The notes beneath the pieces were generated by a model, which worked only from the letters and a program-made list of their open reading frames with translations, did no database searches and was not told the origin of the DNA. From Isoetes taiwanensis (lineage: Eukaryota; Streptophyta; Lycopodiopsida; Isoetales; Isoetaceae): a stretch of DNA of 64,000 nucleotides. The translations under genes were made by a program, and so were the position numbers. Positions 23,001 through 33,537 of this stretch are shown here, one piece after another (the stretch's first letter is position 1; every line of letters starts with the position of its first letter). Location of the stretch: assembly GCA_021234155.1 (NCBI GenBank), contig JAJEKV010000005.1:9044216-9108215 (forward strand), in the 5' to 3' direction.

Positions 23001-25900
23001 AGGTCTAAGAAGTCGTCTAAAACCCATTGTACTAGAACAATTCAATTCAATGCTGGGTTGAAACTCCTCCATGTTGTATAAAGTATTCATGCGTGCTGCA
23101 TTCCTAAACTCGTCACTTATGTGTCCAACTCTTTATAGTCTTCCATGTCGAAACAGATCTGACATTAGTGTATTGTTTAAAAAGGCTAAATTCGTAAGTA
23201 TGCCTTGTACTATAACCATGAAAAGTTTTGAGCACAAAAGAATCTTGAGCTATAAAGAATGCCTATACAACCAAGCACACAAAAAAAGCTCCTTGAATTT
23301 AGAGCTACACAAGGTCTATACAACCAAGTTCAAGGCACATGCATTATCGTATGAAAAGGATTAAACAAGGTGTGTGAAAGAAACTGAAAATTCCTATTTT
23401 CTGTTTGTTATCTAAATAAGGAAACCATATCATTGAAGTAGAAAGGTTGTTCCTAGACTAAAAGAGCAGTTGTGAAGATCTACTAGTTAATTCTTATATT
23501 ATCTAATTCTATCTCCTGACTTGCGTGCTACATTAGCAACAAATGATGTGAAACTTATAGGTGTGACAAAACATGAACCTTCCTCTTCATGCCATCAATT
23601 TCAATGCTCAAGCTTCATAGTTGAAAGGCTGGTATCAAGAAGTGTCGAATCCTAAGTTTGACATAAGATGTGTTTAAATATGTTTTTGGTAAACTTCTCG
23701 ATAAAGCCTAAGATGCAATCAAACATGTTCCTGGCAATCTTCTCCACGCCACCAATTTCAATAGTCTATTTCCAATGCAAAAGGCCATTATATTGGTCAG
23801 GAAAACATCTACATTTATCTGAAATATAGAATAAGTTGTTTTAACAAAAAGATTTTAAACCATAGATCATGAGCATCAAATGTCGACAAGCACAGACTAT
23901 AAGCAAAAAACTTCAACATCAACCTCTTGAAAGAAACCAAATGCAAGAAAAAGGCAAACGAAATTTAAAAACATTACATAAACCTTTACAACACCACCAA
24001 AGGGGGGCAACAACCTCATACTTTGCCTGTAAAAAAACTAGGAACTACTGGTACCTTAAATGCAGGGCATCATCTAAAATATTCAAACAACATATACTAT
24101 TTGTACTTTGAAATACTTCTTACTTTGTCCGTATTTTCCCACGCCTTTATTTTCTATGGCCTCTGGCGTGCCTTTTTGCTAGTTAAAGTCTACTAAATCA
24201 TAGAAAATAATGGCCTGTGGCAGATCTTTTCGCTAATATTAAGATGATGCTTTCTTTGAAGTTGCATATACACTTTTTAAATGTCTTTAATTTGAGCATC
24301 AGTACTAACACCTAAGACTTAGCTGATGGATTTATTATAGCAATTAGTTGTCTCTTTTGATCTTATGCTACTCCATCTATCATTTGCTTTTGGCTAGTTC
24401 CAATGGAAAATTAAGAAAAAATTAGTTTTGGCAAGAATAAATCAACAAAAGAAGCAATGAAACTAAGGATGTAAAGCCCAAACGTGGCAAAGCTTCTCCC
24501 AAAATATAATAACAATTCATGCCCCGAAAACCAAGTAGAAGTTGGCATTACTTATTAAGATTAATTGCAAGGTAAGAGAACTACCTACTTCTATACTTAG
24601 ATTCACATGATATCAGGTTACTAGGTTTATGTGTAGACATTGACAAAAATATCCAGACATTAAGCTAATCGAGTGCCTTTGTTTTGCCTGGTTTATTTAT
24701 GAAAAAACCATACGCAACTTTGTTCTTTTTTAATTTTACAGCTAAGAAGATCAGACATATGATGCTTTTCAAGAAGATGTGATGGTAAATTGTCCATGCC
24801 ATACATGACTTAATAAATTTGTTAATATAAAGCCTGCCATCTGCAAAAATAAATGTAGCAAAATTACTCTTTATCACATGCGTGTACAAAGATTTAATGA
24901 ATATAACAAGGTGTTGTTGCACAAAGAATTGCCCTGTGAAAAAGATAGGCAAGAAGTGAAAGGTACAACCAAATTCTAAATTAGACCATTACCACTAATG
25001 CCAGATGACTACACGCCATCCAAGAGACGCATCTGACAGATTTATCATAAAAGTCTAATAGTACTTGTAAATGCCTTTGCAAACCATGACTGCTTTTAGA
25101 AATGAGATGCTTCTACATTCTCAATATAGAAGAGAGATCACATGCTCCGCCATGGGTGAATCCCTTGGTCCATGAGGAATAACCCAATCAAAGAAGATTA
25201 TGTGCAAAATCTTCACTGAAGAACAATGCTAATTGGTCTCAACATGGTTAGTCTCTAGGACATGCTTTATAACTTTATTAATGAACTTGTGAATCTCATT
25301 CATTCCATTTTCATGCTCGAGATTGTAGCTCTGGCTAAGAGCAATGTAGCTCGAACCATGGCATCAAAATGCACAAGCTAAAATAAGACAATGTATGAAG
25401 CAATGGTTTTACAACTCTGGAGCAGCCAATGCATGTCATAGAAACCCAAACAATTTTACAATGAACTGTGTGACTGAACCAGACGAGTGCAAGCCACACA
25501 AAGCTGCCAAAATCCGCCCTGCTCAAACCCTAGAACATGCAAATCACTAGAACATGCGTTGCATACAAATAAACAAAGACAATGAAGAAATCAGATGGGA
25601 AGACGTCATCTCCTGCATCTTCTCAGCTTTAAGGTTCAACAATGATCGTGTCAGAGTTCTGAATTGAAGCAGCATGCATAAGATCTCTTTTAATCACGCC
25701 CAGCTGGTTCTGGAAGAACCTGCAGCCATCCTTCGATGATGCATGGGACGCAACTAGAACTCGATCTGCACATAAGAGCAACCCAAACCATCTCCTACTG
25801 AATCAAGTCCATGCAAGCTCAGAGTTCCAACGGATATTCGGATGAGCCCAATCTGGAAGTAAAGCGTGAAATCGGCATTTTGTTTTTCTCTACCCATTTC
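20091..25900. other. 5.8 kb without a supportable gene
   Basis: AT-rich. The longest open frame (21892-22320, minus, 142 codons) shows no recognisable domain and no codon or splice support. No repeats shared with the rest of the window stand out. A small direct repeat (GCAAGCTGCCTTATTGAC) lies at ~21329/21354. Confidence 0.45.
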
Positions 25901-25993
25901 AAATATTCTGCTCTTATTCCCTTCAACATATGCATGTATGCCATTCAAACTGTATATTCAAGGCATATTCCTATAACACCACAAGCTCACCTA

Positions 25994-26015
25994 GGGTTTG
26001 CCCTTTGGGCAACCC
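25994..26015. repeat. strong hairpin
   Basis: GGGTTTGCCCTTTGGGCAAC followed by CC forms a stem of about 9 bp. Similar GC-rich hairpins followed by A-rich sequence occur at 33425 and 37899. Confidence 0.5.
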
Positions 26016-26183
26016 AAAAAGAAACAAACACAATTCTCTTTTCTTTGTTTGATTTTACTTTCATACCTCACACGAAAACTCTTGCAACTTAAAGACCGTT
26101 AAAGACATGTTTTAGGACATATGACGATTCATTCTCAGACACACATTCACTGTCTTTCATTCTCAGTACATACTACACATATT

Positions 26184-26430
26184 AATGGAAGGAAGGAAGG
26201 AAGGAAGATTCTTTTATCGTCCACGGAGACCAATCGGTCTATGGGACCCAATACAAAAACGCAGCAAGCGAATTACTGCCCGGATTAAAAAACCCCCGCC
26301 CCGAAGGGTTTTCGAGGGAAAAACCGTGGCAGCAATCAGCCTGCTGACAAACTGTCCTAACATATAAAATGCAGAAACACTGAAATATATACAGTCATGC
26401 ACCACACCCGTAGTGCCTAATCAAGAGAAA
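26184..26430 (-). mobile_element. retroposon with shared 3' tail, minus strand
   Basis: On the minus strand, GGGTCCCATAGACCGATTGG then CTCCGTGGACGATAAAAG ends in (TTCC)5 at the left border. Upstream of the tail is a CCCTTCGGGG hairpin and TTTTAATCCGGGCAGTAAT, matching the SINE-like copy at 35.6 kb. Copy B of the peptide unit (CACATATTAAGGGAG at ~9520) is the empty site. The 5' border near 26430 is approximate and the target duplication is unclear. Confidence 0.6.
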
Positions 26431-26609
26431 ATTGATGTATGTAGATATATCAGAGCAACTCTTCAAATGTTCCAGTGATGAGTCCAGAGGAAAGTCGTTC
26501 ATACCCTCCACATCATCCAGTAGGTTTGTTGAATCAATTCGAGGATCACATAAATGATCTTAAGCAAAGCAAGATGTCGTGTAAGTCTGTTCGATGTAGA
26601 AATTTTAAG

Positions 26610-26919
26610 CAGTGATGACTTTATCATCCTCTAGTTGCTTCTAAACTATAGAAATGGTGGCGATTGTTTCCTATTTTTCCAACATTTTTATAGAAACGAA
26701 TTTAGGAGAATTGGTGTTTTATCATAAAATTGAGGTTTTTACTGTAAAATATCCATTAATTTTGGCAAATTTACTATAATTGGGATGCAATATTATCAAA
26801 TTTTGGCGATTTTATGAAGTTTTTTAGCGTACGCATCCTAGTAAACCATCGAATCCAGATTTTAAAAAATGGTAAAATATAGCAACTTTACGAAGTTTCA
26901 CACCTTAAAGTCATCACTG
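26610..26919. mobile_element. hAT-type MITE, 310 bp
   Basis: It begins CAGTGATGACTTTA and ends with the exact reverse complement TAAAGTCATCACTG. An 8-bp duplication ATTTTAAG flanks it (26602-26609, 26920-26927). Peptide copies A and B have a single ATTTTAAG here. An 8-bp target duplication and CAGTG ends are hallmarks of hAT elements. There is no coding capacity. Confidence 0.85.
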
Positions 26920-27960
26920 ATTTTAAGTCTGGCTTTTCAAATAATAGTTACTTATCAAAAGAAGAAAAAGACTGGTTAGTTACATTATACAAACTTTTAA
27001 AGTTGCACTGCACTTAGTAAATTTGGCTTGCTCATCCTTTGACATCAATTGCAAGATAGTAAGTACCATAATTTTTGGCTTCAACTGTAAACATCTAGAA
27101 CAATAATCGATGTGAAATGCTTTGTTTTGCAAGGAGAATTATCCAATTGCATTTGCCAAATAGAGTTCATGTATTTCTAACAAGGCTTTGACTCTTGAGT
27201 TCCAATATTTTCTTGCAAAATTCTTATATGTAATCACAAAGTCAAGACAACTATTAGGATTCCAATCGCAAGCGGGTTTCTGTCAAAAGTCAAATGTTTT
27301 TTACGTGGATTTCTTCTCCAGTTCAAGAGAGAGCTAATAGTTCAGTTAAACAGAGGTAAAAAGTCATAGCAGGCATCAAATACTACTATGTTGCATTAAT
27401 TCTGCAGATACATTCCATATAACTCAAGATGAATCTAGGCATATTGCATGGAGGGGCATAGGCGCTTCAAATGGAAAGTACAACATGATTTTGGAGCTGT
27501 GATTGAAGAGCATTGAATTATGAGTTATGCTTCAGCGCCCTCCAGCGCCGCCCTGTGCGCTTAAGCTCTGAAGCCCTTGAGGCCATGCTCATGTAACTCC
27601 GTACCAGAGAGTTAGCATCAAGATCCAGAATCGGAGCTGGTCCAGCCAAGATTTCCATCCACAGCATCGGCCGTAGGTACCAAGTTTTGGATTGCTTTGA
27701 ATTGTTTTGGCATGTTTTGGGTCGCACTATTGCTCTCAGCATCGCGCCCTCACTGCCCTTGCATAGACCCCCTTGATTTGCCCCTTTCTGGCTTTCTCTC
27801 TCTAGGGTTTACAATCTCTCTCTAGCCCCGAAAACCCCAAACACCCAAAAGGTGCTCTGCCTGCCTTTCTGAGTCCCCAAATTGGATTCTAAGCACCTTC
27901 TAGGCAGCCAGAGACCCGTCCAACCTTCTTGGAACCCTTTCACGTTGCCTTGTTCTCAGC

Positions 27961-28899
27961 ATGGCCCGTAAGATGAAACGTATGGCCCGGGAGACCCGTA
28001 AGGAGAAGAATTTCATTCGGCTGCCTGAGCCAGTCCCGTCCCGGCCCTATGACCCCACGACTGCGCCCTACCTTCGGACAGCCCCATCATTTGGGCCCCA
28101 ACGCCCTCTTCTGGCACCACCAGTCCCCGATGCCTCTTTAGCTGCGACTTTGGACATCCTTGATGCTCAGCTCCAGTGCTTGCCTCCGGGGGTACTTGAT
28201 GGGATCCACACGGTCCGTGCCACTGCCACTCTCACCGAGACGTCTGCCCAGTTGCCACTGGCAGGCTGGGTCCAGTTACTAGAATTGCTGCTACGGTCTG
28301 TGGGGCACAGCCCGGCCAGTTCCAGTGGTGGGTCACCAGCAGCGGCTACAGGGCCCTCCCATGCACAGGCGAGTGGTCTGCCTATGACCGCTGACACAGT
28401 CTCCATGTCTGCACAGCCTCCTCCAGAGGATTTGCCGCCCCCTGTCCAGGCTGCGGCCGAGGTCCCGCTCCCCGATGCTGGTACGGCCACAGCTCACTCA
28501 CCGGCCCTTTCTCTGCGCATTGTGGGCCTTGCGGAGACGGGTGATTTGACCCCCACAGAGCAGGCGGCCTCTTTTTTTGCTCAGGAGATGCACATCCATG
28601 CCGACGGCATCCTTTCAGTACAGCGGGTGGGAGCAGCACGTCCCGACCGCCCCCGCCATCTCTTGGTTTGCTTTCAAAATGCTCTTTCCAGGCTGCACGT
28701 CTTGCGACATGGCAATCATTTGAAGGGGACCACCTTCTCAGTGCAGGAAGATTTGACTCCGGTGCAGCTCTGCAGACGGAAAGAGGAATTGTGCCGGGTC
28801 CGTGAGGCCCGCCTGCAGCAGAAATGGGCAGTGTACAGAGGCGGTCGAGCTATCATTAGGGATCAATGGCCAACTGATCCCTGGGCAGTCTTGGTCTAG
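27961..28899 (+). CDS. LINE ORF1-like RNA-binding protein, 312 aa, intact
   Basis: The product has a basic N-terminus (MARKMKRMARETRKEKNF), a Pro/Ala-rich low-complexity middle (residues ~20-175) and a C-terminal domain from ~180: LRIVGLAE, FFAQEMHIHADGILSVQRVG, RPRHLLVCFQNALSRLHVLR, LKGTTFSVQEDLTPVQL and GGRAIIRD. This is the order of the RRM plus C-terminal domain of L1-type ORF1 proteins, which coat the element's RNA and act as chaperones. The frame is uninterrupted and GC-rich, unlike all other retroelement frames in the window, which suggests a young copy or selection. The start at 27961 is the first ATG of the open frame, in a reasonable context (CAGCATGG). The assignment is from motif pattern only. 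Confidence 0.6.
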   Translation: MARKMKRMARETRKEKNFIRLPEPVPSRPYDPTTAPYLRTAPSFGPQRPLLAPPVPDASLAATLDILDAQLQCLPPGVLDGIHTVRATATLTETSAQLPLAGWVQLLELLLRSVGHSPASSSGGSPAAATGPSHAQASGLPMTADTVSMSAQPPPEDLPPPVQAAAEVPLPDAGTATAHSPALSLRIVGLAETGDLTPTEQAASFFAQEMHIHADGILSVQRVGAARPDRPRHLLVCFQNALSRLHVLRHGNHLKGTTFSVQEDLTPVQLCRRKEELCRVREARLQQKWAVYRGGRAIIRDQWPTDPWAVLV

Positions 28900-28920
28900 C
28901 CCTGGGTTTTGAGTGATAAC

Positions 28921-29022
28921 GGGGCTTTGTCCCCATGTTTTGTTGTAACGGGGCTTCGTCCCCATGTTTTGATTGGTTTTTGCTTGGGCTTCGGCCCACG
29001 GTTCTGGTGGGGCTTCCGCCCC
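28921..29022 (+). promoter_or_regulatory. four GC hairpins in the retroelement 3' UTR
   Basis: GGGGCTTTGTCCCC (28921-28934), GGGGCTTCGTCCCC (~28950-28963), GGGCTTCGGCCC (28986-28997) and GGGGCTTCCGCCCC (29009-29022). All form 3-5-bp GC stems with a CTTYG-type loop; the third is a classic CTTCGG tetraloop. They lie between the ORF stop and the conserved tail, where LINE RTs recognise their RNA. Confidence 0.6.
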
Positions 29023-29099
29023 CTTTGTTTGTTCTGGTCCCATAGCTCGATTGGGCTCCGTGGACGTTAAAAGTCTCTTCCTTCCTTCCTTCCTTCTAA

Positions 29100-29880
29100 A
29101 GATTCTACAAAGCAAATAGAGGCTTGCTTGCCTCTTACTGCCCAAGGATTGGATCTAGATCACTTTAAACTTTAGAGTTTGCTGCTAAAGAGTGATCTTC
29201 TTTGTAGATTTCATAATGAATGGTAACTAAGGGAATCCAATATTGGATTATAGTGCTCTAAACTATTTCACTTATCCTATTTGAAACATGGAATAGTGTG
29301 TTGACGACACAACTCAATTAGCAAGGTCCTCCCCCTAACCAATATCTACCCACATTTATATCTATATACCCCATGGATACTCATTATCACTCAATCAATT
29401 TCATAGCTAAAAATAGCCAGAGATTGTGTGCTGCTACAGATTCTATGGTATGCATATTGCAAAGGTCGTTTCTTCTTTCACATTCTTGCTCCCACAAACT
29501 AGAATGATTTTTCACCCTTGGAAGTAATTAGATATGAGCGGCACCAATTATGCATTTTAACACAATCATTCATGTTGGAATTGTGTTCCAAATCTCTAAT
29601 TGCACTATGATAGATGGCGGATGAGAATTTCGTTATATTGTTCCAAGTATCTATAGGGCATATTATATTATTCCCAATATCTGTATGACATATTTACACA
29701 CTTGAGAGGATGTACTGTCTTTTGCATTCTAAGTCATTCTTCACCTCTCTTTTATTTTCTATAAGGATGTAGTATTTGGATTTGTTCAAATGTCAACTTA
29801 ATTGTTTCAAGGTATGCCTAGAAAAGTTATCTATTTTTATGCTTGACTTGGAGAACTCCAAGCAACTCTAACATGTGGTT
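29100..29880. other. no gene seen
   Basis: AT-rich. An inverted repeat (GATCACTTT ... AAAGAGTGATC, 29158-29204) is the only structure noted. Confidence 0.45.
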
Positions 29881-29899
29881 TCATTGAATAAAGTAATTG

Positions 29900-30250
29900 C
29901 TACTTGTATAGTATCCCCATCTTTTTTTTTTGTAGAACTAGAAAGTGTTCAGACTTGGAGACCACAAAGGCCCATATCATACGCATATCGCAACCCCTCC
30001 ATCTTGACACGATAGCAGACCTCTGTGGCAAAGAAAGTGAAACTAAAGTCTTTTTGCCAACCTCCAAGCCATTTCTTCGATATCTTGTTGTCATTGGGCA
30101 GTTTATTGTCCATCGACAATTAAAAGAGTCATTGAGTTGTCCATATTTTGATGCTTTCAGATAGAGCATTATCGAGCTAACCCACGAGGCATCCTCGAAA
30201 AGGTTGTGGACAAACTTAATCAAATGATATCCAAAGCAATAGTGGATATA
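29900..30250 (-). pseudogene. possible hAT-type (DUF659-like) transposase scrap
   Basis: The minus-strand frame reads IKFVHNLFEDASWVSSIMLY and later NCPMTTRYRRNGLEVGKKT. The first part resembles the region LLLEDIGKLPWV...I of DUF659-containing hAT-derived proteins. The resemblance is weak, and I would not defend it without a profile search. Confidence 0.25.
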
Positions 30251-30368
30251 ACATACATAATAATTTCTGGTTTAATTTTCACTCTACTTGAAAGAAATGT
30301 ATCTTGTAATAAACTTTTATCAATACATCATGCTCTATCCAACCTAGGATCAACTTAATTTTTCCTTA

Positions 30369-30640
30369 GTGTATGGACGTTTGGTCTAATGGTAACATAC
30401 TAGTCCTAAAACAAGTATGTTTCAAGTTCTAGGCCGCCTAGAGGCGCATTCAATGTAAGGTGTTTGGAAGCGGAATAACAATTACACAACTAAGCAATGT
30501 CAGAGTGGTGTCTGCATCATATGTTCTAAGGGATGCTACCCCAACAGTTACGCAACTAAGCAACGCTAGAGTGGTGTGTGTGTGTCATATGTCTCAAGGC
30601 TTGCTAAGTGGCATGACATAAAACTTGCTCCCTCCTCCCC
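30369..30640 (+). repeat. tRNA-like SINE candidate
   Basis: TGGTCTAATGG (30382-30392) fits the pol III box A pattern perfectly, and GTTTCAAGTTC (30419-30429) fits box B at 9 of 11. Between them CATACT/AGTATG could pair. The anticodon arm is too long for a functional tRNA. A body follows with an internal ~65-bp duplication (ACGCAACTAAGCAACGCTAGA and its earlier variant). Confidence 0.4.
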
Positions 30641-30805
30641 TGTTCCTTCTCCTCACAAAATATGACCCAAAATGGTCATGGCCTAAGCAAATCTTATACA
30701 CATTGTTTCCTCTGCTATGAGTTCTTTACTTTATTTGGCCAATACTGCCTCTACCAAGTGCATCATTGTGTATATATAGATAGACATCTAATTGTTCGTC
30801 CTTAT

Positions 30806-31181
30806 ACATTATACATTGCCAACATTCCCTATGGTTTTAAATTACCTGATAGTAGAGGGATTGACAAGGCATTTACCTATGCAGAGTTTGATGCCTTTCT
30901 TAGCAATTTTGTTAAACTTAACACTGCCTTTATGACCTTATGGCTACAAATACGGATAACATAAAGTCTCTTTGTCTTTAATGAAGTAGGATTATACATT
31001 ATACATTGACAACATTCCCTATGGTTTTAAATTACCTGATAGTAGAGGGATTGACAAGGCATTTACCTATGCAGAGTTTGGTGCCTTTCTTAGCAGTTTT
31101 GTTAAACTTAACACTGCCTTTATGGCTTATGGCTACAAATACGGATAACATAAAGTCTCTTTGTCTTTAATGAAGTAGGAG
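30806..31181. repeat. 188-bp tandem duplication, ~97% identical
   Basis: Two head-to-tail copies (about 30806-30993 and 30994-31181) that start near ATTATACATTG and end AATGAAGTAGGA. They differ at only a few bases, so the duplication is recent. The frame IANIPYGFKLPDSRGIDKAF TYAEFDAFLSNFVKLNTAF is open in the first copy but not recognised. Confidence 0.85.
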
Positions 31182-31589
31182 GTAAATGAACTTCCATGAC
31201 TATGGAGTTTATGATCTCTGTGTAACAGTACACATTAACTGCTTGCACTTTGGGAAGTCTTCAAAATGCAGGATTTGTTTCGTAAATAAACATGATATCG
31301 TACTACGACCATGTAACATAGTTAAGGTCTGATGGCTGAAAGGCACTGGTGATGGCGCCTAGGTTTTCAGCCCCATTCATTTGCACATAACTTTTTATTC
31401 TCATGTCAGATTTGAGTGACTCATGTCTAACCATTGGTATGCAGTTTGTATGATTATTAAACTGCTTTGGCAGCGAAAAATTGCCTGACAAATCCGGCCC
31501 TTTATTGACAATGCTAGGGTTTGGTTGCAATCTTCTTTTCGCCATATAACTCCTGTGTTTAATGGCAGTTTTAGGCATATTTGGGCTCG

Positions 31590-32900
31590 TTGAAAAGCTC
31601 TTGGACTGTTGACCTCTGAAATCTCGGCCCCTTTCAGTGTAGATGGCAAAAGCAACTCATAGTCCAAGCACTCCTCTAGTAATCCTAATGGGGTACATGG
31701 CATTGGTGGAAGGGAATATGCTCTAGATTCTCCAAAGATTAGTGTTCAAAATGCACACAAACTGGCTCGTGAAGGTGGCCCTTCTTCTCTTAAGAGTTTG
31801 GTATCATCAATAACGGTTGGATCTGAGGGGCAGGAGATGCATGCTTCTATGCATCTCAATCCACTTGCATTGCCTCAGGCTCATGTTTCATCTAGTGGCA
31901 TATCTGTAGCTAGCTCAACTGAGGTAGCAGCTTCAACTCTCTGAACTCTCTTCTCTTCTCAGCTTGTTGTTCTAGTTTCTGACCCTATGTCTCGTGATAC
32001 TAGACCAATATATGTTGGAAGTTCTTCAGGACAAATGAGATTAGTAGCTCCTGTTCAGAAGAATGTAACACAGGCTGCACCCCCAATACAGGTTGGAAGT
32101 CTCTCACATGAAGGAGGCCCTTCTGGACAAGCAGAACATCCAACGTGGAGGTTTCTTAAGGCAAGAGGAGTTTCCCCTTCTTCCCTCGAGTAAGCCTGGG
32201 ATACCTTCTTCTTCAACCACACCGCATGTCTTGACCTCTACATCTTGGAGGTCTTCTGACACCGTGGCAAGGGTTACAGTTTTCTGAGTGGCTATGCAAA
32301 GGTGTCATCTCTAGCCACCTCACTTCGTGTCTCAGAGGGCGTTGCTACTATGGTGGACAATAATAAGAAAGAAGTTGCATCCTGTCTTCAGCAATTGTAG
32401 GCCAAGCAGGACTCTAGGATATCTTGTTACTACCAGCTGAAATTTTTTATGAGGTTCAGGAGTGCAGGTCAACCTTTGAGCGCTTTGGTGCCCCTATGGT
32501 GTAGATTAGTCATGAGGCTCACCGTCATCATATGGAATAATTAGTTGCATGCTCTGTTGTTTGTTACTTCACTGGCCTCTCCTTGGATCTTGGTTATCTG
32601 GGCATCTACACAAATTAGGGCTTATTGCATATCAATCTATCAAGCTCGTGGCCAAAGATCAACGTTGCTTTCTTCTTATGTTTGAGTCTCCTGAGTCGGT
32701 GGCTCAACTCATAGAACGTTACGTCGATCGTCTATAGAAGCATTTCTTGTTGTATCAACAGTATGTTCCTGGTTCTTTTCCAGGTAAGCCAGATGCCTTA
32801 CATGCCCCATTCTGGATTGCTATTAAAGACTTTTCTCCAGAGTTCAGGATTTTGAGTTCATCTTTGCTATTGCTAATGAGATTGGACTTCATTTGCAACA
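31590..32900 (+). pseudogene. LINE ORF1 relic (DUF4283-like)
   Basis: A Ser/Gly-rich linker region (31700-32280, frames with SLKSLVSSITVGSEGQEMHA and PIQVGSLSHEGGPSGQAEHP) is followed at ~32550-32830 by GLIAYQSIKLVAKDQRCFLL MFESPESVAQLI and a second block HAPFWIAIKDFSPEF. That order matches the N-terminal domain of plant LINE/zinc-knuckle ORF1 proteins. Several stops interrupt it. It is separated from the LINE at 33.98 kb by unrelated repeat sequence, so it is likely a different insertion. Confidence 0.45.
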
Positions 32901-33061
32901 TGCGATAACCAATGACATTACTAAAATTTGTGTAGCACGGCCATTCATCGTGATCTGCCTCAGACAATCGTTGCTCAGAGTGGGCCCATGTCTGTAGGTT
33001 TGGAGCAGTTTTTAGAATATACCAGGCATATACCAGCATATCCTTAAGATATGCTAAGAAC

Positions 33062-33300
33062 CCACGTCAGCAATGCGCCCTTTCCCGCGCCGGACTGCCC
33101 GGGGCGGCTCTAGGCCCGTCGCGCACGCCTTGGCTGATAACGGGGACTGACACATCAGCACGGATCTTGGACAACGTGTCGAGATGGTTTCCACGTCAGC
33201 AATGTGCCCTTGCCCGCGCCGGACCGCCCGGGCGGTTCTAGGCCCGTCGCGTGCGCCTCGGCTGATAACGGGGGTACTTGGCTGATAACGGGGGACTGAC
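33062..33300. repeat. GC-rich tandem repeat, ~129-bp unit
   Basis: Nearly two copies of a unit containing CCACGTCAGCAATG, CCGCGCCGGAC, the palindromic CCGCCCGGGCGG and TTGGCTGATAACGGGG. The GC content far exceeds the neighbours. The last part (CTTGGCTGATAACGGGGG) is repeated once more on its own. Confidence 0.75.
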
Positions 33301-33307
33301 ACGTCAA

Positions 33308-33480
33308 CTGTTACGAACCAAAATTTTAGTACCAAAAATTTTGATTTGTATTCACATCAAACCATTAGAGTACACAGAACAAGTACTGCCTCCCACGAGG
33401 CTATATACATGTCAGCGAGGGTTTGCCCCCCCTAGGGGCAATCCAAAAACAAACGTAAAGAATCACTTAGTCTCTAACGA
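33308..33480 (-). mobile_element. possible LTR fragment, minus strand
   Basis: Read on the minus strand: a TATA-like GTATATAGCC, GTACTCTAATGGTTTGATGT and an end GGTTCGTAACA. A related order (GCATATAAACACC, GTACTCTTAC, TTATTTGATGT) occurs at 37.8-37.97 kb, also minus. This suggests two remnants of one LTR family. The far borders cannot be placed. Confidence 0.3.
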
Positions 33481-33537
33481 ACACTTGGACATAAGGATGA
33501 GGAAGTAGTTAGACATTATCTACTAACCAACACTTAG

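Larger units (their letters stand above)
26090..27420 (+). pseudogene. decayed third copy (C) of the peptide-gene unit
   Basis: Matches the intron and exon 2 of copies A and B (for example AAATGATCTTAAGCAAAGC at ~26550 and AAGAGAGAGCTAATAGTT at ~27325). Exon 1 is not present. The exon 2 acceptor has changed from CAG to TGG and a few codons are lost, though the stop after the KQR-type end is kept. Two insertions interrupt it: a retroposon tail at ~26184-26430 and a MITE at 26610-26919. Confidence 0.6.
27535..29098 (+). mobile_element. ORF1-only non-LTR retroelement (HAL1-like)
   Basis: A GC-rich block in AT-rich DNA. It has a 5' leader with CTCTCTCTAGGGTTTACAATC (from ~27800; the 5' border near 27535 is set only by composition), one intact ORF (27961-28899), then a 200-bp 3' UTR with four GC hairpins, the shared tail (GGTCCCATAGCTCGATTGGG ... 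CGTGGACGTTAAAAG) and (TTCC)4. No ORF2, endonuclease or RT follows. It therefore resembles half-LINEs such as mammalian HAL1, which keep only ORF1 and need another LINE's enzyme. No clear target duplication was found. Confidence 0.55.

Noticed and set aside
27518-28639. Minus-strand frames opposite the ORF1-like gene
   Set aside because: Shadows of the GC-rich sense ORF and its leader.
29900-30250. Confident transposase call
   Set aside because: Similarity to DUF659-type proteins is weak and from memory, so it is listed only with low confidence.
30374-30435. Functional tRNA gene
   Set aside because: Box A is perfect but the anticodon arm is too long and acceptor ends do not pair; kept only as a SINE-like feature.
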